DNA of 64,000 nucleotides. Origin: CAMAVH01 sp036500145 (lineage in GTDB: Bacteria; Pseudomonadota; Alphaproteobacteria; SMXQ01). The position numbers and the translations under genes were made by a program. The DNA lies in assembly GCA_036500145.1 (NCBI GenBank), contig DASYCO010000029.1:1-64000 (forward strand). Reading direction: 5' to 3'. The notes under the pieces were generated by a model, which saw only the letters and a list, made by a program, of their open reading frames with translations, did not search any database and was not told where the DNA came from. Position 1 is the stretch's first letter, and every line of letters starts with the position of its first letter. Of this stretch, positions 45,600 to 54,393 are shown piece after piece.

Positions 45600-46343
45600 A
45601 TGAAGAAGGGCGGCATATTCGTCGGCATCGGGGGCTGGACCTACGCGCCGTGGCGCGGCGTCTTCTATCCCGACGACCTCGTGCAGCGGTGCGAGCTCGA
45701 ATATGCCAGCCGGCAGCTGACCTCGATCGAGATCAACGGCACCTACTACTCGACCTTCAAGCCGGCGAACTGGGCGAAGTGGCGCGACGAGACGCCGGAC
45801 GGCTTCGTCTTCTCGGTGAAGGCGTCACGCTTCTGCACCAACCGCAAGGCCCTGGGGGCCGCCGGCGATTCGATCGAGCGCTTCCTCGGCCAAGGCCTCG
45901 ACGAGCTGGGCGACCGCCTGGGGCCGATCAACTGGCAGTTCATGGGGACGAAGAAGTTCGACGCCGACGACATGGCCGCCTTCCTCAAGCTGCTGCCGCG
46001 CGAGCTGAAGAAGCGACCGCTGCGCCACGCGCTGGAAGTGCGCCATCCGTCGTTCAAGGACCCGAAGTTCTACGACCTGGCCCGCCGCCACAACGCCGCC
46101 ATCGTCTTCGCCGACCATGACGACTTTCCCGTCATCCACGAGCCGACCGCCGACTTCGCCTATGCCCGGCTGATGCGCGCGAAAGAAAGCGTGAAGACGG
46201 GCTACAGGCCCGCCGAGATCGACGGCTGGGCGAAGCAGGCCAAGGCCTGGGCCAAGCGGGGCGACGCCTTCGTCTATTTCATCGCCGGCGCGAAAGAGCG
46301 AAATCCGGCAGCGGCACAGGCCTTGATCGCCAAGCTTTCCTGA
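45600..46343 (+). CDS. DUF72 family protein
   Basis: 247-residue TIM-barrel-like DUF72 protein (YecE type). Hallmarks are VGIGGWTYAPWRGVFYP at the N-terminus, LTSIEINGTYYSTF, WPDGFVFSVKA-like PDGFVFSVKASRF, ALEVRHPSF and a DFPVIHEPTADFAYARLM block. The molecular function is unknown, though the family is widespread. The start at 45600 has GAGG seven bases upstream; an earlier ATG at 45543 adds 19 residues without a ribosome site. It is divergent from the MocA-like gene and converges with the downstream binding-protein gene across a hairpin. Confidence 0.88.
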   Translation: MKKGGIFVGIGGWTYAPWRGVFYPDDLVQRCELEYASRQLTSIEINGTYYSTFKPANWAKWRDETPDGFVFSVKASRFCTNRKALGAAGDSIERFLGQGLDELGDRLGPINWQFMGTKKFDADDMAAFLKLLPRELKKRPLRHALEVRHPSFKDPKFYDLARRHNAAIVFADHDDFPVIHEPTADFAYARLMRAKESVKTGYRPAEIDGWAKQAKAWAKRGDAFVYFIAGAKERNPAAAQALIAKLS

Positions 46344-46351
46344 AAACGAAA

Positions 46352-46373
46352 CAGCCCGCCGAATGGCGGGCTG
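46352..46373. terminator. Terminator-like hairpin between converging genes
   Basis: Stem CAGCCCGCC/GGCGGGCTG with loop GAAT. It has the same core as the other terminators in the window but lacks a clear T-run on either side, so it is probably a weaker terminator. Confidence 0.6.
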
Positions 46374-46401
46374 CTCGTTCACTTAGGTAAGCCGCAACGG
46401 G

Positions 46402-47766
46402 CTACTTGCAGGCGATGTCCTTGGCTTCCGGATTCTCGCCGCCGTAGCTGATCTTGCACATCATTCCTGCCTTGAGGTCGCCGCGCTTGGCGTCCTTGCC
46501 GGCGATGGTGATCTTGGTGCGCGCGCTGTTGACCGCGACCGTCTCCATCGTCTCGTCGCTGCCCTGGAAGCGGATCTCTCCGCCCGCCTTGTTGACCGCG
46601 ACAAGCCCCGTGTTCACGGTGCTGTCCGTCTTCGGCGCGCCGCCCAGCCAGTAGCTGTTCCATATCTTGGCGACCGTGGGCATCTCGTTTTCCATCAGCT
46701 CCGGCGTGCGCGGCGCCGACGGACGATCCATCGTCTGGTCCGCGTAGAGGAAGAACTGCTTCTGGTGCAGCTCCTTGTGGATCGGCGGCGAGCCATCCGC
46801 GACGTACTGCGAGATCTGGCCTTCCTTCGACAGGAACCAGTTGATGTAGAGCTTGGCCGCGTTTGGATGCGGCGTCTTGTTCATGATGACCATGGCGGAA
46901 GACGACACCGGCACCGGCGTCGGGCACCACCAGCCGATCGGCGCGCCCTTGGCGACCGACTGCGCCGTGCGATAGGAGGCGGTCGGGAAGGCCATGTCGA
47001 GCTCGCCGGCGGCGACCAGGGTCACCAGGCCGTCGGCGCCTTCCTTGCGGAGCTGCGGCTTCACCACGGTGAACAGCTTCTCCATGTAGTTCTTCGACCA
47101 TTCGGGGCCCTTGGCGCCCCACAGCATGATCATGTAGTTGTTCGGGCGGTTGCCGAGGCCCATGCGGCCGTCGCGCAGCTGTGGCATGGTCAGCATGTCG
47201 TCCCACGTCTTCGGCAGGTCTTCGACTTTAACCTTGTCGGTGTTGTAGGTCATGCACCAGTAGCGGATGCGCGGGCCGACGTAGTAGCCAGCCTTGTCGT
47301 TCATCTCGGCCGGGACGTTCTTGATGTTGGGGATGCCGTCGAGCTTCAGGAGGGCGTCGGCTTCCTTGTAGTCGGAAATGTTGCCGCCCAGGCCCTCGAC
47401 GATGTCGGCGAGGACGCGGCCTTCCTTGTAGGCGATCAGCGGGCGCACGCTACGCGCGAAGGTGTCGCCGCTGCTGTAGCGCAGGTCGAGGAAGGGATAG
47501 CGCTCCTTGAAGGGGCGCACCATCACCTCGAATTCCTTGACGTCCATCGAGCCGCTGATGTCGACCCGCTTTTCCTTCTTCGCGCCTTCGACGATGGCGG
47601 GCGCGATGTCGTTGACCTCTTCGTCGATCCCGGCCGTCGCTTCCGCCGGCAGCTTGAGCTTGTCGAGCATCGCCTGCGTCGACTGCGGCAGGGCCGCCGC
47701 CAGGGCTGCCGGCCCGGCCGCGACCAATCCGGCGGCCAGACAGATGGCCAAAGCACGCATCTTCAT
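46402..47766 (-). CDS. ABC transporter solute-binding protein with extra C-terminal domain
   Basis: 454-residue periplasmic binding protein with a signal peptide ending near AALAAALPQ (about residue 25). It is a close paralogue of the protein at 17223-18599, sharing YVGPRIRYWCMTYNTDKVKV, DLPKTWDDML, RPNNYMIMLWGAKGPEW and the same added module at about residues 387-454 (TKITIAGKDAKRGDLKAGM with two Cys, MCK and IACK). The start at 47766 is set by GAGGAA six bases upstream. It stands alone, with no permease or ATPase in line, so it may serve a shared importer or act as a sensor protein. Confidence 0.86.
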   Translation of the reverse strand: MKMRALAICLAAGLVAAGPAALAAALPQSTQAMLDKLKLPAEATAGIDEEVNDIAPAIVEGAKKEKRVDISGSMDVKEFEVMVRPFKERYPFLDLRYSSGDTFARSVRPLIAYKEGRVLADIVEGLGGNISDYKEADALLKLDGIPNIKNVPAEMNDKAGYYVGPRIRYWCMTYNTDKVKVEDLPKTWDDMLTMPQLRDGRMGLGNRPNNYMIMLWGAKGPEWSKNYMEKLFTVVKPQLRKEGADGLVTLVAAGELDMAFPTASYRTAQSVAKGAPIGWWCPTPVPVSSSAMVIMNKTPHPNAAKLYINWFLSKEGQISQYVADGSPPIHKELHQKQFFLYADQTMDRPSAPRTPELMENEMPTVAKIWNSYWLGGAPKTDSTVNTGLVAVNKAGGEIRFQGSDETMETVAVNSARTKITIAGKDAKRGDLKAGMMCKISYGGENPEAKDIACK

Positions 47767-47906
47767 TTCCAGTTCCTCCCTATGTTCTGCAACGCTTCTC
47801 AGAGCGAATTCCCAGGGAGGCATGATAGCGCCTCACGTCCCCTCGGCCACAGCTTTCATAGAGCGGACAGCCTTGGGACAAGAGGTTGAAAAGCAAAGGC
47901 CTGCGC

Positions 47907-48398
47907 CTATTTCGCGCCGGTCCCGCTCCGGTCCGGCGGCAGGGTCGAGGCCGGGCGCGGCGGCTTCGGCCGGACGTCCCCGTTGCGGACGTCGATGCCC
48001 GATTCCAGGCCGTCGGCGATCTGGTGGGCGCGATCAAGGAAATGGGCCGCCGCGGCGGGCGGGCAGATGTCGTGCGCCGTCTCGGCGAACAGCTCGAGCC
48101 AGCGGTTGAAATGCGGCCGCTCGATGGGCAGCGGCATGTGCGCCACCATGGGCCGGCCCTGGTAACGGCCGGTCATCAGCGCGACCGACGACCAGAAGGC
48201 GCAGATCTGCGCGATGTGATGATCCCAGTCCTTCACCTGGGCTTCGAACACCGGCCCGATGAGCGGATCGAGCCGCGCGCGGCCGTAGAAGGTCCGCACC
48301 AGCCGCTCGATCATCGCCTCGTCGATGCCGGTGCGCGCGACGATGTCGGCGACGACCTCTTCGCGGCTGCGGACGTTCGGCGGCGATCCTGCGCTCAT
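47907..48398 (-). CDS. Group III truncated globin
   Basis: 163-residue truncated haemoglobin. The helical core shows IERLVRTFYGRARLDPLIGPVFEAQVKDWDHHIAQICAFWSSVALMTG and a probable proximal His in RPHFNRWLELFAETA. It fits the group III pattern and is of usual length plus a Pro-rich C-terminal tail. Roles proposed for this group include oxygen or NO binding and detoxification; none is shown here. GGAG precedes the start. It lies 20 bases downstream of the MHS transporter gene, so the two are probably cotranscribed. Confidence 0.88.
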   Translation of the reverse strand: MSAGSPPNVRSREEVVADIVARTGIDEAMIERLVRTFYGRARLDPLIGPVFEAQVKDWDHHIAQICAFWSSVALMTGRYQGRPMVAHMPLPIERPHFNRWLELFAETAHDICPPAAAAHFLDRAHQIADGLESGIDVRNGDVRPKPPRPASTLPPDRSGTGAK

Positions 48399-48418
48399 TT
48401 CAGGCTCCTGCGGCAAGG

Positions 48419-49771
48419 CTAGCTGTTGATGTCGACGTCCTTCGTCTCGCGCCCGAGCAGCAGCGCGACCAGGGTGAGCGCGGCCATCCCCGACAGGTAG
48501 ACGCCGACCCAGAACGGGCTGCCGGCGCCGGCGCTCCACAGCGCCACCGCCACGAAGGGCGCCAGCGCCGCGCCGAGGATCGAGGAGACGTTGTAGGAGA
48601 TGCCGGATCCCGTGTAGCGGACGTTGGCCGGAAACAGCTCCGGCAGCAGCGCGCCCATCGGGCCGAAGGTCATGCCCATGAGAGTGAAGCCGAGGATGAG
48701 CCAGGCCATGACGCCGACGTTGCCGAGCGCGAGCAGCGGCACCCAGAGCAGGCCGAAGGCGATGATGCCGAGGGTGATGCAGATCAGCGTCTTGCGGCGG
48801 CCCCAGCGCTCGGCCCAGGGGCCGGACAGCATCGTGAAGATGCCGAAGAACACCACCCCGATGATCATCATCAGGACGAAGGTGGTGTAGCTGTAGCCGA
48901 GGCCGGGCACCGCGCCCGTCGGCGCGGCGCGGCCGTAGCTGAGCGAGAAGGTCGTCATCAGGTAGAAGAGCACGTAGGTCGCGAGCATGTAGAAGGTGCC
49001 GAGGACGAGCTGCTTCCAGTGGGTCTTCGCCACGGCGGCCAGCGGCAGGCGCTCGATCTTGCCCTTGCGGACTGCATTCTCGAAGGCGGCGCTTTCGACC
49101 AGGCTGAGGCGCACCCACAGGCCGACGCCGACCATGACGACCGAGAACAGGAAGGGGATGCGCCATCCCCAGTTCAGGAAGGCGAGCGACGGCCGTGACG
49201 GGTCGTCCGACGGCAGGGCGGCGGCGATCAGCAGGAACAGCCCGTTGGCGATGATGAAGCCGATGGGCGCGCCGAGCTGCGGATAGGTGCCGTAGATCGC
49301 GCGCTTGCCCTTCGGCGCGTTCTCCGTCGCCACCAGGGCCGCGCCGCTCCACTCGCCGCCGAGCGCGAAGCCTTGCGCGAGGCGCATCAGGACCAACAGC
49401 GCCGGCGCCAGCCATCCCGCGACCGGATAGGTCGGCAGGAGGCCGATCAGGAAGGTGGCGATGCCCATGGTGAGGAGTGCCCCCACCAGCGTGATCTTGC
49501 GGCCGCGCTTGTCGCCGAGATGCCCGAAGAAGATGGCGCCGAGGGGCCGGGCGATCATGGCCGCGCCGAAGACCGCAAAGGAGGCTAGCAGCGCCGTCGT
49601 CTCGTTGCCCGCCGGGAAGAAGAGATGCGGGAAGACCAGCACCGCCGCCGTGGCGTAGACGTAGAAGTCGTAGAACTCCACGGTGGTGCCGACGAGGCTG
49701 GCCAGGATGACGCGCGAACGCGGGTTGGCGACGACGGATCCGGAGGAGTCCGCGTGGGCGATGGACGACAT
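48419..49771 (-). CDS. MFS transporter, metabolite:H+ symporter (MHS) family
   Basis: 450-residue major facilitator with about 12 helices. The N-terminal SLVGTTVEFYDFYVYATAAVLVFPHLFFP, the loop FGHLGDKRGRKITL and ALGGEWSGAALVATENAPKGKRAIYG are typical of MHS symporters (shikimate, proline/betaine and alpha-ketoglutarate carriers). Uptake of an organic acid or zwitterion with protons is therefore likely. The globin gene follows 20 bases downstream. A C-rich/G-rich inverted repeat lies about 90 bases upstream of the start. Confidence 0.92.
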   Translation of the reverse strand: MSSIAHADSSGSVVANPRSRVILASLVGTTVEFYDFYVYATAAVLVFPHLFFPAGNETTALLASFAVFGAAMIARPLGAIFFGHLGDKRGRKITLVGALLTMGIATFLIGLLPTYPVAGWLAPALLVLMRLAQGFALGGEWSGAALVATENAPKGKRAIYGTYPQLGAPIGFIIANGLFLLIAAALPSDDPSRPSLAFLNWGWRIPFLFSVVMVGVGLWVRLSLVESAAFENAVRKGKIERLPLAAVAKTHWKQLVLGTFYMLATYVLFYLMTTFSLSYGRAAPTGAVPGLGYSYTTFVLMMIIGVVFFGIFTMLSGPWAERWGRRKTLICITLGIIAFGLLWVPLLALGNVGVMAWLILGFTLMGMTFGPMGALLPELFPANVRYTGSGISYNVSSILGAALAPFVAVALWSAGAGSPFWVGVYLSGMAALTLVALLLGRETKDVDINS

Positions 49772-50084
49772 TGAACGATCCTCCGACGGAGCTGACTGCG
49801 GGGTGCAGGCTCTCTTCTGGCGTCGCCGACAAAATAGCCACCCTGCGGAGAATTAGGCTACCCCCGAATTTACGGGGGGAAACGCGCGCGGAGCCGGCTG
49901 TCCGTCCGCCGAACAGCGGGCCTTGCGCAGTCTTTGCGCCGCGGCCTTAAAAAACCGTGCGAACCGGGCGAGTGAGTCCCGTGGCAGCCGGCGGCGAACC
50001 GCCTTCACAGCCAACGCCCTTCCTGCACGGCCCCGTTATAACCGTTTGTTTAATAATGGTTTCTTCAAATCCTGGTCTTCCCTG
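49772..50084. other. Intergenic region, no gene seen
   Basis: 313 bases between the MHS transporter start and the stop of the second dienelactone hydrolase gene. They hold an inverted repeat at 49861-49879 and an AT-richer stretch near 50040-50065. No ORF with coding character or family match was seen, and no terminator with a T-run was found for the hydrolase operon. Confidence 0.55.
49861..49879. repeat. Inverted repeat upstream of the MHS transporter gene
   Basis: CCCCCG-AATTTA-CGGGGG, perfect 6-bp arms with an AT-rich centre, about 90 bases before the transporter ATG. It could be an operator; no matching copy was seen elsewhere in the window. Confidence 0.4.
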
Positions 50085-50783
50085 TCAGGCGATGTGCTGC
50101 CTCAAGAAGGCGAAGGCCTTTGCCCGCGAATCCAGCGCGGCGGCTTCGCGATAGTTCGACGACCAGCGGTTCACGAAGGCGTGGCCCGTCTTGTCGTAGC
50201 GGTGAAACTCGTGAGCCTTGCCGAGGCCCAGGAGGATCGCGTCGAACTTGTCGACGTCGGCGGGCGACGGGTTCTTGTCGTCGTTGCCGAAGAAGCCGGC
50301 CACGGGCGCCACGATGTTGCCGAGCCGTTCGGACGGCGGCGGCATGTTGCCCATCCGGCGCAGCGCGCCGCCGCCGTACCAGACGCAGCCGCAGGCCCAC
50401 AGCTCCGGCGAATCGACGAGGCCGAGCCAGGTCGTGCGGCCGCCCATGCAATGGCCCATGAGGCCGAACTTCCTCGACCCCACGTTGGGCTGCGCCACGA
50501 GCCAGGCGGCGGCGGCGCGCAGGTCCAGCCCCATCTGCTCGTCCGTCAGGTAGTCCTTGCGGTCGTCCGGCCCCTTTCCGGGGGGCAGCGCATGGAAATG
50601 GTTCGGCGCGACCACGGCGAAGCCGTTGGCCGCCAGGTCGTCGACGAGCCAGTGCGTGAACTCGTCGATGCCGTTGCGATGGAAGGTCAGCACGACGCCG
50701 GGAAACGGCCCATTCCCCGGCGGCGCGGCCACGGCTGCCGTCGTGGCGACCGGGCCGATCTGAAAGTCGATGATGCGAGCCAC
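50085..50783 (-). CDS. Dienelactone hydrolase family protein
   Basis: 232-residue alpha/beta hydrolase of the dienelactone hydrolase type. The likely triad is Cys112 in LMGHCMGGR, Asp168 or Asp169 in FGNDDKN and His201 in KTGHAFVNR. No signal peptide. It is the last of ten genes in the minus-strand operon starting at 61305, 18 bases after the solute-binding protein gene. In that setting hydrolysis of a lactone or ester intermediate is likely. Confidence 0.88.
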   Translation of the reverse strand: MARIIDFQIGPVATTAAVAAPPGNGPFPGVVLTFHRNGIDEFTHWLVDDLAANGFAVVAPNHFHALPPGKGPDDRKDYLTDEQMGLDLRAAAAWLVAQPNVGSRKFGLMGHCMGGRTTWLGLVDSPELWACGCVWYGGGALRRMGNMPPPSERLGNIVAPVAGFFGNDDKNPSPADVDKFDAILLGLGKAHEFHRYDKTGHAFVNRWSSNYREAAALDSRAKAFAFLRQHIA

Positions 50784-50801
50784 GTCACGTCTCCTGGCTG
50801 G

Positions 50802-51959
50802 TCATTTTTCCGCCTGCGCGTCGGCGATGATCTTCATCGCCTTGGCCAGCAGCTCGTCGTAGTTCGGCAGCTGGCTCATGAACTTGTAGTTGGCGCCCGG
50901 CGTGCGGAGCATGTCGGAATCGATCATGTCCTTCGGAATGTCGTCGCGCGGCGAGTTGGAGCGGGGATTGTCCTTCTGCATGGCGACCTGCCCCTCCTTC
51001 GTCATGATCCAGTTGATGAGAATCTTCTGGGCGTTCGGGTGCGGCGGATTGGCGACGAGCGCGAAGCAGCAGTTGCCGCGCCCGGCCGCCTGCCCTTCCT
51101 TCATCTCCTTGGTGACGCGCTTGACCGGGGCGCCCTTGGCGGCGATGGCGTCGAGCGACTGCAGGTCGCCGCTCAGGAACATGCCGAGCGCCGCCTTGCC
51201 CTCGATGAGGTAGTTGATCCCCAGGTCCGCGTCCGGAATGGAGATCGGCTTCGACTTCACCCAGCGGCTGAGCCAGTCCGGCCCCGCCAGTACCATCATG
51301 GCGACGATCGTGTTCGCCCCCGACGACACGTTCATCGAGCCGGACACGCGCTTGCCGTCGTAGCGCGGATCGAACACGTCCCAATAGGAATTGATCGTCT
51401 TTTCGTCGACGAGGTTCGTGTTGATCCCGATCCCCGTGTCCCCCGGCACGAACGTGTACATCAGGAGGTATTTCTGCTGCGGATCGGCATACCAATGCTT
51501 GCCGCCCCACCAGGTGGAGGCGTCCGTCACCTCCGGCAGGAACAGCAGCGGCTCGACGGGAACCACGAGGTTGTTGGGAATGAGCTCGGTGAGGACGGAG
51601 GCCGTGCCGAGGCCGACCATGTCGACCTCGGTGCGGCCGGACGCGCGCTCGGCGAGCATGCGCCGCGTCACCTGGTTCCCCGCGCCGCCGGAGACGACGA
51701 CCTTGATGCCGAACTTCTTCTCGAAGATGCCCCAGACGGTGCGCGTCTCGCGCTGGGTCGAGCTGCCCAGGGCCACGGACACGCTCCCCTCCTTCTTCGC
51801 CAGCGCCAGGGTCTTGTCCCATTCCTCGCCCAGGCCGGACGCGCCTTGCGCGAGGGAGACGTTTCCCTGCGCCATAAGGAGAAGGAAGGCGCCGCCCACG
51901 GCACAAGCCCGTAGGACGTGCCAGACGCCAACGCTCTTACGATGTGCTTGCTTCGCCAT
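50802..51959 (-). CDS. ABC transporter solute-binding protein
   Basis: 385-residue periplasmic binding protein. A signal peptide runs to about ISLAQGASG (residue 40) after a longer positively charged N-terminus. The mature part shows WDKTLALAKKEGSVSVALGSS, FDPRYDGKRVSGSMNV and NAQKILINWIMTKEGQVAMQ, typical of Fe/organic-ligand importers. GAGG precedes the ATG. It lies 51 bases downstream of the ATPase gene and, with the permease at 56998-58755, completes an ABC importer within the ten-gene operon. Confidence 0.9.
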   Translation of the reverse strand: MAKQAHRKSVGVWHVLRACAVGGAFLLLMAQGNVSLAQGASGLGEEWDKTLALAKKEGSVSVALGSSTQRETRTVWGIFEKKFGIKVVVSGGAGNQVTRRMLAERASGRTEVDMVGLGTASVLTELIPNNLVVPVEPLLFLPEVTDASTWWGGKHWYADPQQKYLLMYTFVPGDTGIGINTNLVDEKTINSYWDVFDPRYDGKRVSGSMNVSSGANTIVAMMVLAGPDWLSRWVKSKPISIPDADLGINYLIEGKAALGMFLSGDLQSLDAIAAKGAPVKRVTKEMKEGQAAGRGNCCFALVANPPHPNAQKILINWIMTKEGQVAMQKDNPRSNSPRDDIPKDMIDSDMLRTPGANYKFMSQLPNYDELLAKAMKIIADAQAEK

Positions 51960-52010
51960 GGAATTCCTCCCAGTAGGTTTTCTTTTTGCTACCCAGCATT
52001 CGGCGAGCGG

Positions 52011-53174
52011 TCAGCCCTTGACCCACGCGCAATGGCCGTCGGGCCTCAACTTGAGCCAGACCTTGCCGCCCTCAGGCACCGGGCTGTGCCGGCTGCCGTA
52101 GATGGCCGCGACGCACTGCCCTTCGACCTCGACCTGATATTCGATCCGCTCTCCCGAAAATAGCGCCGCCCGCGCCGTTCCGCCGATCATGCCGGTGGGC
52201 GCTTCCGACGCCGTCGCAGACATGATCTCGACGTCCTCGGGACGGATGCCGACGACGGCGCGTTCCCCGACGGCGACTTCGGCGCCGGACATGTGCCCGC
52301 GGAGCACGCAGTTCGGCGCACCGGAGACGGCGACGGTGAGATCGCCCTCGTCGGTCCTCTCCCTGACCGTGCCTTCGAGCAGCAGGGTCTGGCCGACGAA
52401 GTCGCGCACGAAGGCGTTGGCCGGCCGCTCGTAGATGTCCTTCGGGCTGCCGAGCTGCTGGATGAGGCCGCCCGACATCAAGGCGATGCGGTCGGACAGG
52501 TTCAGCGCCTCGACCTGGTCATGGGTGACGAACAGCACGGCGATGTCGAGCCGCTTCTGCAGCATCTTCACCTCGAGGCGCATCTGCTCGCGGAGCTTCG
52601 CGTCGAGGTTGCTGAACGGCTCGTCCAGCAGGAGGATGCGCGGCTCGGTGACGAGTGCGCGCGCCAGCGCCACGCGCTGCTGCTGGCCGCCGCTCAAGAG
52701 CGGCCCAGGGCGCTTCTCCATGCCCGCCAGGCCGACGAGCTCGAGCATTTCCGGAACGCGCCGCTTGATCTCGGCGCTGGAGAACTTGTGCGACCGCAGC
52801 GGGAAGGCGACGTTCTCCTCCACGGTCATGTGCGGCCAGATGGCGTAGGACTGGAACACCATGCCAACGTTCCGCTTCTCCGTCGGCAGGGAGAAATGCT
52901 CGTCGGTCACGACGATTGGCTTGTCGCCGAAATGGATCGACCCTTCGTCGGGGGCTTCGAGGCCGGCCACCATCCGCAGCGTCGTGCTCTTGCCGCAGCC
53001 GCTCGGGCCGAGCAGCGTCAGGACTTCCCCATCGGCAATGTCCAAGGACAGGTCGTCGACCGCCTTCTGGGGATTGCCGGGATAGGTCTTCGAGATGTTC
53101 CGCAGCCGCACGGCCGCGCCCGGTCCTGCTTCTTCGGCCGGAGCCGCCGCCTGTCGTTGATCATGCTTCTGCAT
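52011..53174 (-). CDS. ABC transporter ATP-binding protein (PotA/FbpC-like)
   Basis: 387-residue ATPase. Walker A is LGPSGCGKSTT (about residue 56), Q-loop FQSYAIWPHMTV, signature LSGGQQQRVALARAL (about 163), Walker B ILLLDEPFSNLDAKLRE, switch His VTHDQ. A C-terminal TOBE-like domain follows (SGAPNCVLRGHMSGAEVAVGERAVVGIRPEDVEI). It lies in the ten-gene operon between the triple-RidA gene and the binding-protein gene and probably powers uptake through the permease at 56998-58755. Confidence 0.93.
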   Translation of the reverse strand: MQKHDQRQAAAPAEEAGPGAAVRLRNISKTYPGNPQKAVDDLSLDIADGEVLTLLGPSGCGKSTTLRMVAGLEAPDEGSIHFGDKPIVVTDEHFSLPTEKRNVGMVFQSYAIWPHMTVEENVAFPLRSHKFSSAEIKRRVPEMLELVGLAGMEKRPGPLLSGGQQQRVALARALVTEPRILLLDEPFSNLDAKLREQMRLEVKMLQKRLDIAVLFVTHDQVEALNLSDRIALMSGGLIQQLGSPKDIYERPANAFVRDFVGQTLLLEGTVRERTDEGDLTVAVSGAPNCVLRGHMSGAEVAVGERAVVGIRPEDVEIMSATASEAPTGMIGGTARAALFSGERIEYQVEVEGQCVAAIYGSRHSPVPEGGKVWLKLRPDGHCAWVKG

Positions 53175-53211
53175 GCCTGGAGCCCCCCTTGGCGCCCGTC
53201 TTGTCGATCAA

Positions 53212-54357
53212 CTAGCTACGCTTTGATGCCGCCATCACATGCAGCTGCACCGGATAGCTTCCCCGTCCGCCGAAGGCCAGCAGCTGGCGCGCGGGCTCGT
53301 CGGCCGGATCGGGGAACATCCGGCGCCATTGGCGGAGGATCTCCTGCTCGTCGGCATAGTCGTTGACCAGGATCGAGACGAAGCCGATGTCCGCCAGGTC
53401 GCCGCCCGCGACCGTCATCAGGGTGCGCATGTTCTCGAACGCCAGGGCCGAGCGCACGCCGATGCCCTTGTCCGTCTCCTGGCCCCTTGGATCGTCGCCG
53501 CCGATGCCCGACGCGACGAGAAAATCGCCGAGCCGGCAGCCCATCGGGGCCGGATGGCGCTTGCTGATGCCCGGCACCTCCAGGTTGACGCGCCTGCCGC
53601 CGCCGAGGACGGCGATGCAGAGCAGGTAGATGACGCGGGACTCCCTGGCGACGCTCTCGTCGAAGATCGCCTTGCGCGCTGGCCGGTTCCCGTCCTGCGG
53701 AAACTCCTCCAGCCAGACGTCGAGCATGTCCGCCTGGTCGTCGCGGCCGGGAATGAAGAGATAGATGTGGGCTAGGTCATCCTTCCTGCCGCCAGCCTGT
53801 GCGACCAAAGCCTCCATGTTGCGGAAGGCCTGCCGGATCTGTGCCTTGCGATCTTCGGCGCACCGCCCCGTCGCCGGATCGGTGCCGTCGATCGCCGAGG
53901 AGAACAGCATGTCGCCCAGGCGCACGCCGGACGCTTTCCCCGCCGACAGGCCGGGCACGGCAACGGACTGCCGCTTCTGGCCGGAAACGCCGACGACCTG
54001 GATCTGCACCAGGTCGCCGTTCGGCAAGGGATATGCGTTGACCTTGCGGGCTGGCGGATGCGCCTGCCCGGCGAAGAGGGCCGACCAGGCTTCCTCGACA
54101 TGCGGGGCGAGGCACGGATCCGCGAGGCTGACCGTCGTCAGGCCGATGGCGTCGGCGCTGGCGCCGGCCTTTTCGAGCAGCCCGCGCAGGTTCGCGAACG
54201 CCGCCCGGACCTGCCCCGGCTGCGTATCGGCGAGCCGCCCGGTCCGCAGGTCGACGCCCCGGATGCTCGACGAGAACAGCATGCCGTCGATGGCCGCGAG
54301 CTGGCCGGCCACCGTCCCGTCGGCCGCCGCCAGCAGCGTCACTTTGCGTTTCGTCAT
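53212..54357 (-). CDS. Three fused RidA (YjgF/YER057c/UK114) domains
   Basis: 381 residues made of three consecutive RidA-like domains, about 5-124, 130-252 and 256-377. Each has the glycine/aspartate start (GMLFSSSIRG, GDMLFSSAIDG, GDFLVASGIGG), the helix QVRAAFANLRGLLEKAG-like segment and a PAR motif carrying the conserved catalytic Arg (Arg104, 228, 357). RidA proteins are usually one domain of about 130 aa forming trimers; here one chain could form the whole trimer. RidA members hydrolyse imine/enamine intermediates, and some act as aminomuconate deaminases, which fits an operon breaking down a nitrogen-containing ring. The reaction is inferred. Confidence 0.82.
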   Translation of the reverse strand: MTKRKVTLLAAADGTVAGQLAAIDGMLFSSSIRGVDLRTGRLADTQPGQVRAAFANLRGLLEKAGASADAIGLTTVSLADPCLAPHVEEAWSALFAGQAHPPARKVNAYPLPNGDLVQIQVVGVSGQKRQSVAVPGLSAGKASGVRLGDMLFSSAIDGTDPATGRCAEDRKAQIRQAFRNMEALVAQAGGRKDDLAHIYLFIPGRDDQADMLDVWLEEFPQDGNRPARKAIFDESVARESRVIYLLCIAVLGGGRRVNLEVPGISKRHPAPMGCRLGDFLVASGIGGDDPRGQETDKGIGVRSALAFENMRTLMTVAGGDLADIGFVSILVNDYADEQEILRQWRRMFPDPADEPARQLLAFGGRGSYPVQLHVMAASKRS

Positions 54358-54393
54358 CGGTCACCGCCGCCTTTCGGGCAGGGAGAGGTCACG

